The notes under the pieces were generated by a model, which saw nothing but the letters and a program-made list of their open reading frames with translations, ran no database searches and was not told the origin of the DNA. Shown here in pieces: positions 37,103-42,364 of a stretch of DNA of 42,364 nt. The position numbers and the translations under genes are program-made. Source of the DNA: a virus; the IMG/VR virus record IMGVR_UViG_3300033233_000075, positions 1 through 42,364 of that record; one strand, 5' to 3'. Numbering within the stretch: the stretch's first letter is position 1; every line of letters starts with the position of its first letter.

Positions 37103-40100
37103 GTGCCGCGCTTCCGCGTCCCGACCGACTCGGGCACGTTCGAGGTCGAGACCGACATCGCCGACCCGACGGACGAGGAGCTCCTCGCCCTCGTCGGCGG
37201 TCAGCCTGCGCCAGAGGGGCCGGGACTCGCCCGCCGCGGCGCGGCGTTCGCCGCCCGGGTCGTCGGACCGATCGTCGGCGGGATCGGCGGCGCGGCGGTC
37301 GGCGGCCCCGTCGGCGCCGTCGCCGGCGCGGCGGCCGGGGGCGCGAGCGGGGCGGCGCTCGCCGAGAAGATACTCGGTGAGCCGCTCGATCCGATGGACA
37401 TCGCGCTCTCCGGTGTCCTCGCGGCCGTCCCCGCCGGCCCGTTCGCTCGGGCGGCGGCCCGACCGGGGCTGACCGTCGCGAAGCAGGTCCTCCTCCACGC
37501 GGCCGAGGGCGCGACGCAGGGCGCGCTCGCGGCCCAGGCGGAGTCGATCGCCCGCGAGGGGGAGCCGGCCGGGATCGCCCAGACGCTCGGCGGGGCCGCC
37601 GGCGGAGCCGTCCTCGGCGGCGGAGCCGGCTTGATCGTCGGCCGGGCGGCGCACGTCCCCGGCGCCCCGGCGGAGGCTCGAGCGGTCGCGAAAGAGGTCG
37701 AGGCCGAGGCGCAGGGCCCGCTCTTCCAGCGCGTCCCCGGGCTGGCCGGCGAGGTCCCACCGAAGACGGCGCCCCCGCCCGAGCGGGTCACCGAGCTCCA
37801 GGACAGCGTCGACCGCCTCTTCCCGCACCTCGGCGACCTAGAGAGGACGTCGCTCAAGGCGACGATCGCGGACGCCGGCGACGACCTCCTCGCCCACAGC
37901 CGGAGCGTCCAGTCGATCGAGCGGACGGACGCACTCGCGCAGGAGCTCGTCCTCGACCTCTCGAGGCCGCTCCCGAAGGGGACGGCGCTCAACGCCGAGC
38001 AGATGCGCCACGTCGTCAACCTCGTCGCGCCGCTCCAGGAGCGCGTGACCGCACTCGCCGGAGAGGTCGCCGCCAACCCGGGGGACGACGCGGTCAAGCT
38101 CGACCTCCAGCGGGCGTCGACCCGGCTCGCGAACGTCCTCTTCTCGTACTCCGGCGCGCGGGCCGAGGCCGGCCGGACCCTCAACATCCTCCGCGAGCAG
38201 GCGAAGGCGCTCGACGTCGGCGACGCGAAGGCGATCCTCGCCGCCCGCCGCCTCGGCGTCGACGCGGACTCGATCGCGAAGGTGATCGCCGCCTCCCCGA
38301 ACGACCCCGTCAGCCAGTACCGCCAGCTCCGGGACATGTACCGGCCGGACTGGAAGGACAAGCTGAAGTGGTACTACTACACGAACATCTTGTCCGGGCC
38401 GCAGACGCACGTCCGGAACCTCGTCTCGAACACCGTCAACCTCGCGCTCCGGCCGGCGACGACGCCGTTCGCGGCGGCGGCGGACGCTGCCGGCGCGAAG
38501 CTGACCGGGCGGCAGCGCGAGGTCTTCCTCGGCGAGGCGCCGATCCAGCTCCAGCAGATGTACCACGCGCTCCCCGACGCGTGGAACAAGATGGCATTCA
38601 TGTTCCGGAACGGCTTCTCGCTCTCGGACGTCCAGGACTTCGAGGTCCGGCCGGCGGAGATGCCAGGCGGTGTCGCGGTCAACGTCGTCGGCCGGGCGCT
38701 CGGGGCGGCGGACGAGTTCTTCCGCGGACTCGGCTTCTCGATGGAGCTGCACTCGGGCGCGTTCGCCCGCGCCCGGAAGCAGGCACTCGCCGAGGGGCTC
38801 GACGGACAGGAGCTCCTCGACCGGACGTCGGCGTTGACCGCCGACCTCCTCGACAAGAAACCGGCCGACCTGATGACGCAGGCCGAGGAGTTCTCGAGGC
38901 GGGTGACGTTCCAGGAGCAGGACAACGCCGTCGCCCGCGGCCTCCTCGCCTTCCGCGACGCGGTCCCGGGCGGGTCGTTCCTCGTCCCGTTCGTCCGGAC
39001 GCCGGCGAACATCTTCCGCCAGGGGCTCCACTTCTCGCCGGCCGGGCTCCTGATGAAGGGGGCGGGGCCGGGGAGGGCGGGCGCGCAGCGGGTCGGCGAG
39101 GCCGTCCTCGGGTCGACGCTCCTCGTCCCCGTCGCGTGGCTCGCGGCGGCCGGGAAGATCACCGGCGCGGCGCCGACGGACGCGGGCGAGCGCGACGCGT
39201 TCTACGGCGCCGGGAAGCAGCCGAACAGCATCCTCATCGGGGACAGGTGGGTCAGCTACGCCGAGGCCGGCCCGCTCGTCCTCCCGTTCACGATCGTCGC
39301 GAACGCGGCGGACGCGTACCGGCGGTCGGGCGGCAAGATCAACCAGGAGACGGTCGGGACGATCGTCGGCCAGGTCGGGAAGTCGCTCCTCGACCAGAGC
39401 TACCTCACGTCGCTCTCCGCCGTCTTCGAGGCGCTGAACGACCCCGAGCGGTACGGCGAGGCGTTCGTCCAGAACCTCGCGTCCGGGCTGATCCCTCTCG
39501 TCGGCCTCCAGCGGAACGTCACCCGGGCGACCGACCCGTACGTCCGGCAGGCGACCGGCGTCGTCCAGGGGCTACAGCGGAACGTCCCGGGCGAGTCGAA
39601 GAAGCTCCTGCCGAAGCTCGACGCGCTCGGCCAGCCGATCGAGCACCCGACTGGCCCCGGCGCCCTCCTCGTTCCGAAGGTCTCGCCGGTCCGCGCCGAC
39701 CCGGTCCGCGAGGAGCTCGCGCGCGTCGGCGTCCAGATCGAGCCGCTCCGCCGGTCGAAGTCGGTTACCGTCGGCGACGAGAAGGTCCCGCTCGACGACG
39801 CCTCGGACTTCGCGATCAGGAAGTCTACCGGCGCGTTTCGCGTCGTTCTTCTTCGCGACCTTTTCGCGGACCCAGAGTACCAGTCGGCGACGAAGGAGGA
39901 GCAGGCCGCCGCGGTCACGCGCGAGGTCCGCCGGGCGGGGAGCGCCGCCTTGAGGGGGGCCCGGGAGCTGCTCGGCGCGGGCAGCCCGGTGACGTTCGAG
40001 GCGCTGACGGAGGGCGTCGACCTCGGCGCGCAGCCGGCCCCGGGGCCTACCGCACCCGCCCCACCGGCGAGCCCGACGACGACGCTACCGGCCGGGCCGC

Positions 40101-40495
40101 CGAGCCGGTTCGACGACGTCTTCGGGAGTGTCGGCGCCCGGACTGGCATCGACCCGACGCTCCTGAAGGCCGTCGCGAAGGTCGAGTCGAACTTCAACCC
40201 GGGGGCCCGGAGCGAGAAGCACGCCGTCGGCCTCCTCCAGCTCCTCCCGGCGACGTTCGCGGCGTACGCGGACGGGGTGCGCCGGGTAACCGGGAAGCAG
40301 CCTAGGATCACCGACCCGACAGACAACACGATCGCGGGCGCTCTTCTCTACCGGGACCTCCTCGGCCAGACCGGCGGCAACATCGAGGCGGCGGCGCGCC
40401 TCTACCACGGCGGGCCCTCGCCGAAGCAACACGGCCCGAAGACCCTCGCGTACGGGAAGAAGGTCGCGGCGGCGTACGCGGCCCTCCGCGAGTAG
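37103..40495 (+). CDS. Large internal virion protein with lytic transglycosylase domain
   Basis: 1130 residues from GTG 37103. N-terminal beta piece (FRVPTDSGTFEVETDIADPT) leads to a glycine-zipper hydrophobic stretch (IVGGIGGAAVGGPVGAVAGA) able to insert into membrane. A long helical body follows. Residues about 1000-1130 are a soluble lytic transglycosylase fold: GIDPTLLKAVAKVESNFNPG with catalytic E1028, HAVGLLQLLPATF and NIEAAARLYHGG. It would open peptidoglycan locally during DNA ejection, like T7 gp16. In T7 the enzyme domain is N-terminal, whereas here it is C-terminal. Confidence 0.85.
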   Translation: MPRFRVPTDSGTFEVETDIADPTDEELLALVGGQPAPEGPGLARRGAAFAARVVGPIVGGIGGAAVGGPVGAVAGAAAGGASGAALAEKILGEPLDPMDIALSGVLAAVPAGPFARAAARPGLTVAKQVLLHAAEGATQGALAAQAESIAREGEPAGIAQTLGGAAGGAVLGGGAGLIVGRAAHVPGAPAEARAVAKEVEAEAQGPLFQRVPGLAGEVPPKTAPPPERVTELQDSVDRLFPHLGDLERTSLKATIADAGDDLLAHSRSVQSIERTDALAQELVLDLSRPLPKGTALNAEQMRHVVNLVAPLQERVTALAGEVAANPGDDAVKLDLQRASTRLANVLFSYSGARAEAGRTLNILREQAKALDVGDAKAILAARRLGVDADSIAKVIAASPNDPVSQYRQLRDMYRPDWKDKLKWYYYTNILSGPQTHVRNLVSNTVNLALRPATTPFAAAADAAGAKLTGRQREVFLGEAPIQLQQMYHALPDAWNKMAFMFRNGFSLSDVQDFEVRPAEMPGGVAVNVVGRALGAADEFFRGLGFSMELHSGAFARARKQALAEGLDGQELLDRTSALTADLLDKKPADLMTQAEEFSRRVTFQEQDNAVARGLLAFRDAVPGGSFLVPFVRTPANIFRQGLHFSPAGLLMKGAGPGRAGAQRVGEAVLGSTLLVPVAWLAAAGKITGAAPTDAGERDAFYGAGKQPNSILIGDRWVSYAEAGPLVLPFTIVANAADAYRRSGGKINQETVGTIVGQVGKSLLDQSYLTSLSAVFEALNDPERYGEAFVQNLASGLIPLVGLQRNVTRATDPYVRQATGVVQGLQRNVPGESKKLLPKLDALGQPIEHPTGPGALLVPKVSPVRADPVREELARVGVQIEPLRRSKSVTVGDEKVPLDDASDFAIRKSTGAFRVVLLRDLFADPEYQSATKEEQAAAVTREVRRAGSAALRGARELLGAGSPVTFEALTEGVDLGAQPAPGPTAPAPPASPTTTLPAGPPSRFDDVFGSVGARTGIDPTLLKAVAKVESNFNPGARSEKHAVGLLQLLPATFAAYADGVRRVTGKQPRITDPTDNTIAGALLYRDLLGQTGGNIEAAARLYHGGPSPKQHGPKTLAYGKKVAAAYAALRE

Positions 40496-40503
40496 GAGAG
40501 AAC

Positions 40504-40653
40504 ATGGGCAGCGGCATCCTCCAGGCGTTGATCGTCGGCGGGCTCCTCTCGACCGCGGGAGTCCTCTTTCGGACCGTCGTCAAGCTCGCCGAGGTCGGCC
40601 GCGACGTCGTCAACCTCGACCGCCGCGTCGAGCGTCTCGAGGAGCAGCCGTGA
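40504..40653 (+). CDS. Small membrane protein of lysis cassette
   Basis: 49 residues from ATG 40504 with TAGGAGAG upstream. One membrane segment (ILQALIVGGLLSTAGVLF) followed by a charged coiled-coil tail (VGRDVVNLDRRVERLEEQ). Its TGA is overlapped by the lysozyme GTG (GTGA). Size and plan suit a holin-like or inner-membrane spanin-like protein; the exact role is not shown. Confidence 0.65.
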   Translation: MGSGILQALIVGGLLSTAGVLFRTVVKLAEVGRDVVNLDRRVERLEEQP

Positions 40654-41066
40654 ACCGCGACCGCCTCCGGAAGCAACTCGTCGCTCACGAGGGACTGCGC
40701 CTGAAGCCCTACCGGGACACCGTCGGGAAGCTGACGATCGGCGTCGGCCGAAACCTCGACGACGTCGGGGTCACCGAGGACGAGGCGCTGGGTCTCCTCG
40801 ACGGAGACGTCGACCGCGTCGAGGGCCACCTGCGGGCGGCCGTCCCGTGCTTCGGCTCGCTCGACGACGTCCGCCAACGGGTCCTCGCGGACATGGCGTT
40901 CAACCTCGGCGTCCCCGGCCTCCTCAAGTTCAAGGCGGCGCTCGCGGCGGTCGCGGCGCGGAAGTTCGACGAGGCGGCGGCGGAGATGCTCGCGAGCGCG
41001 TGGGCGGGGCAGGTCAAGGGGCGGGCGGAGACGCTCGCGAGGATGATGCGGACGGGGGCGGACTAG
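40650..41066 (+). CDS. T4-type lysozyme endolysin (GH24)
   Basis: 138 residues from GTG 40650. The catalytic triad has the T4 spacing: E14 in AHEGLRL, D23 in PYRDTVG and T29 in KLTIGVGRNL. AFNLG and the Ala-rich C-terminus complete the fold. It hydrolyses the glycan strands of peptidoglycan to release progeny. No signal sequence, so release depends on a holin. Its stop TAG shares a base with the holin GTG. Confidence 0.92.
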   Translation: MNRDRLRKQLVAHEGLRLKPYRDTVGKLTIGVGRNLDDVGVTEDEALGLLDGDVDRVEGHLRAAVPCFGSLDDVRQRVLADMAFNLGVPGLLKFKAALAAVAARKFDEAAAEMLASAWAGQVKGRAETLARMMRTGAD

Positions 41067-41467
41067 TGTTCCCGCTGCTGATAGGCCCGGTCGCCGACCT
41101 TCTCGGCAAGGTCCTCGACCGGGTGATCCCGGACCCGGCGCTGCGGGCGCAGGCCGAGCTCGAGCTCGCGAAGGCGGACTGGTCCGTCGTCCAGGCGCAG
41201 CTCGCGGTCAACGCGGAGGAGGCGAAGTCCGAGAGCATCTTCGTCTCCGGGTGGCGGCCGTTCGTCGGCTGGGTCTGCGGCGCGTCGCTCGCGTGGAACT
41301 TCGTCGCGCTCCCGCTCCTGAACTTCGCGCTCGTCGCGGCCGGCGTCCACCTCCCGCCGCTCCCGGCGCTCGCGGTAGACACGCTGATGCCAGTTCTCCT
41401 CGGGATGCTCGGGCTCGGCGGGCTGCGGACGTTCGAGAAGATACAAGGGGCGAACAAGCGGAGGTAA
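41066..41467 (+). CDS. 3-TM-type holin
   Basis: 133 residues from GTG 41066. N-terminal amphipathic part (LIGPVADLLGKVLDRVIPDP), then a charged helix (QAELELAKADWSVVQAQLAV), then SGWRPFVGWVCGASLAWNF and two further hydrophobic segments, matching PF11351 (phage/GTA 3-TM holin). It forms the inner-membrane lesion that frees the lysozyme. Positions 41190-41316 repeat the start of the window exactly. From 41317 the sequence follows the variant copy. Confidence 0.85.
   Translation: MFPLLIGPVADLLGKVLDRVIPDPALRAQAELELAKADWSVVQAQLAVNAEEAKSESIFVSGWRPFVGWVCGASLAWNFVALPLLNFALVAAGVHLPPLPALAVDTLMPVLLGMLGLGGLRTFEKIQGANKRR
41190..41316. repeat. 127-bp exact terminal direct repeat, right copy
   Basis: Identical to positions 1-127; base 41317 is the first difference. 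Sequence from here to the end is a divergent version of positions 128 to about 1110, so true genome length is probably 41,189 bp. Confidence 0.85.
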
Positions 41468-41468
41468 C

Positions 41469-41678
41469 GTGCAGAGATTTCGATACCTGGTCTCTGTCGG
41501 CTGGTTCTACGCCGGCGAACTCGCGGCGATCGCGACAGGCGCCGGTATCCTCGTCCTCCTCGCGTCGGTCGCCGTCTTCTTCCTCGCCGCCGGCGCCGTC
41601 GTCGTCACCGTCGGCTACATCCGAGAGGAGGCGGCGTACCTGGCAAGCCGCGTCCGGGGCACGGACGTCCGGCCGTAG
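41469..41678 (+). CDS. Small membrane protein of the lysis cassette (variant B)
   Basis: 69 residues from GTG 41469, one base after the holin stop, with GGAGG just upstream. Hydrophobic segment LAAIATGAGILVLLASVAVF and a second FFLAAGAVVVTVGY. Aligns with the 70-residue protein at 280-492 over its length, differing most at the N-terminus and the C-terminal tail. Same inferred lysis-related role. Confidence 0.65.
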   Translation: MQRFRYLVSVGWFYAGELAAIATGAGILVLLASVAVFFLAAGAVVVTVGYIREEAAYLASRVRGTDVRP

Positions 41679-41751
41679 CGGCGAACCAGATCGCGACGGC
41701 GACGGCGAACGCGGTCAGGTAGTCGAGCCAGCTAGGCGGGGCGATTCTCAC
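41605..41751 (-). CDS. Small membrane ORF, antisense-overlapping (variant B)
   Basis: 48 residues from GTG 41751, same length as the ORF at 416-562 and the same stop position relative to the opposite gene. Keeps PPSWLDYLTA and AIWFA; the helix reads FAVAVAIWFAAT. Here the GTG lies 17 bases inside the upstream gene instead of in a GTGA overlap. Conservation of length and motif in both variants is the main evidence that it is coding. Confidence 0.45.
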   Translation of the reverse strand: MRIAPPSWLDYLTAFAVAVAIWFAATAGRPCPGRGLPGTPPPLGCSRR

Positions 41752-42073
41752 TGTCCAGTTTCTCCGCGGGAGCGTCGTCGAACTCGAACCACTCGCAGAT
41801 CGCGTTCACGACGCTGTCCGCGATCTCGGCACCGATCTCTTCCTGCGCGAGCGGTGTCGGGCACGATCCCCTGTGCTTGTAGTACCGGCGGATGCCGTAC
41901 GCGCACCCTTCCTCGACCGCCCGCCTCAGAACCTCATACTCCTTCGCCTTCACGATTCCCCCTTTCCAGAGTCTCTGATCCTGCCTATTGTTGTACTCCC
42001 GCCACTGAGGGCCGAAGGCACCGAACACCGCCTCAGCCTCGCGGGCGCGTCTCGCCAGGCCGCACGAACACAA
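41732..42073 (-). CDS. Hypothetical protein (variant B), eroded N-terminus
   Basis: 113 residues from TTG 42073. Shares GGIVKAKEYEVLRRAVEEG and ICEWFEFDD with the protein at 559-900. Similarity continues upstream of the TTG (a YC...SGAIGLC stretch like YC...SGDAVGLC in variant A), but no usable start exists there: the ATG GCT AGG of variant A corresponds to a TCT AGC here. So this allele has either moved to a TTG start or is losing its N-terminal Cys region. Confidence 0.5.
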   Translation of the reverse strand: MCSCGLARRAREAEAVFGAFGPQWREYNNRQDQRLWKGGIVKAKEYEVLRRAVEEGCAYGIRRYYKHRGSCPTPLAQEEIGAEIADSVVNAICEWFEFDDAPAEKLDSENRPA

Positions 42074-42098
42074 CCCTATCGCGCCGCTAGCGCAGTAG

Positions 42099-42364
42099 CT
42101 AGAGTGCGAGCTCCTCTACGTAGCCGATCCCCCGGCACAGCGGGCACGCTCTCTGCCCGTGTGTCGCCGGGCATGGTACGAACCCGCCCCCTGGCCCGCA
42201 CGCCGCGCACCGCCCCGGCCGGTCCGGGAACGGTGGCGCCCCGGTCTGCGCCGAGTCGCACCCGCCGCAGTACCACCGGCCACCCCAGCCGCCGAGCACG
42301 GTGAGAATCTTCTCGAGTTCGGCAGCCCACTCCGCCTCCGCCGTCCGCTTCTCCTGCCACCGAG
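42099..42364 (-). CDS. DnaJ-type zinc-finger protein (variant B), start uncertain
   Basis: Ends at 42099. From GTG 42299 it would be 66 residues, exactly the length of the protein at 910-1110, with all Cys conserved (CGGC, CAACGPGGGF, CPLCRGIGYVEE). In this variant the reading frame stays open upstream to the window edge (WQEKRTAEAEWAAELEKILT), and the DUF5664-like gene of variant A is absent, so it may be a longer or fused protein that runs off the window. Similarity to the left end stops near 42299. Confidence 0.55.
   Translation of the reverse strand, partial: RWQEKRTAEAEWAAELEKILTVLGGWGGRWYCGGCDSAQTGAPPFPDRPGRCAACGPGGGFVPCPATHGQRACPLCRGIGYVEELAL

Noticed and set aside
41190-42364. Right-end duplication as a true tandem duplication of the lysis genes
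   Set aside because: The exact 127-bp match at the contig start and the equivalent gene order on both ends fit circular closure with strain variation better. Tandem duplication cannot be excluded without reads.

Overview
The window reads as one complete genome of a tailed bacteriophage with podovirus-type morphology and a probable temperate lifestyle, plus about 1.17 kb that re-enters the same genome with a variant sequence. The DNA is strongly GC-rich (about 70% by eye, codons ending mostly in C or G), so the host is probably a high-GC bacterium. It cannot be named from the sequence. The first 127 bases equal positions 41190-41316 exactly and diverge at the very next base, which looks like a de Bruijn graph branch. 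I infer a circular or circularly permuted genome of about 41,189 bp sampled from a population with at least two strains.

Layout. A control region without genes (about 15762-16189) separates two divergent transcription units. Leftward (minus strand, 15761 down to 416) runs an early/replication operon of about 35 tightly packed genes: small zinc-ribbon proteins, a Gp88-like protein, a DUF932 protein, a tyrosine integrase, two proteins with low-complexity Ala-rich repeats, a primase-polymerase/helicase fusion, a SprT-like metalloprotease, a PD-(D/E)XK nuclease, an endonuclease VII-like HNH enzyme and a family A DNA polymerase. Most of these genes overlap by GTGA, ATGA or TGATG, which points to translational coupling along the whole unit.

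Rightward (plus strand, 16190 to 41678) runs the late unit. A near-consensus promoter is followed by one small gene closed by hairpins, then tail-fibre-associated proteins and a large fibre (16718-20702), the large terminase with an HNH gene and the portal (21336-25144), a run of small basic proteins that share duplicated sequence tags (25155-26653), a scaffold-like protein, the major capsid protein and a decoration-like protein (27500-29891). After these come adaptor and nozzle proteins (29973-33134), a GNAT acetyltransferase and a 2-oxoglutarate-oxygenase-like protein, three internal/ejection proteins of which the last ends in a lytic transglycosylase (34853-40495), and the lysis cassette (40504-41678).

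There is no tape measure protein or tail tube, and the adaptor, nozzle and internal-protein series is T7/P22-like, hence the podovirus call. An integrase together with a Leu at the DNA polymerase position equivalent to E. coli 762 supports a temperate phage, but no repressor is recognisable. I see no tRNA, no CRISPR array and no insertion sequence.
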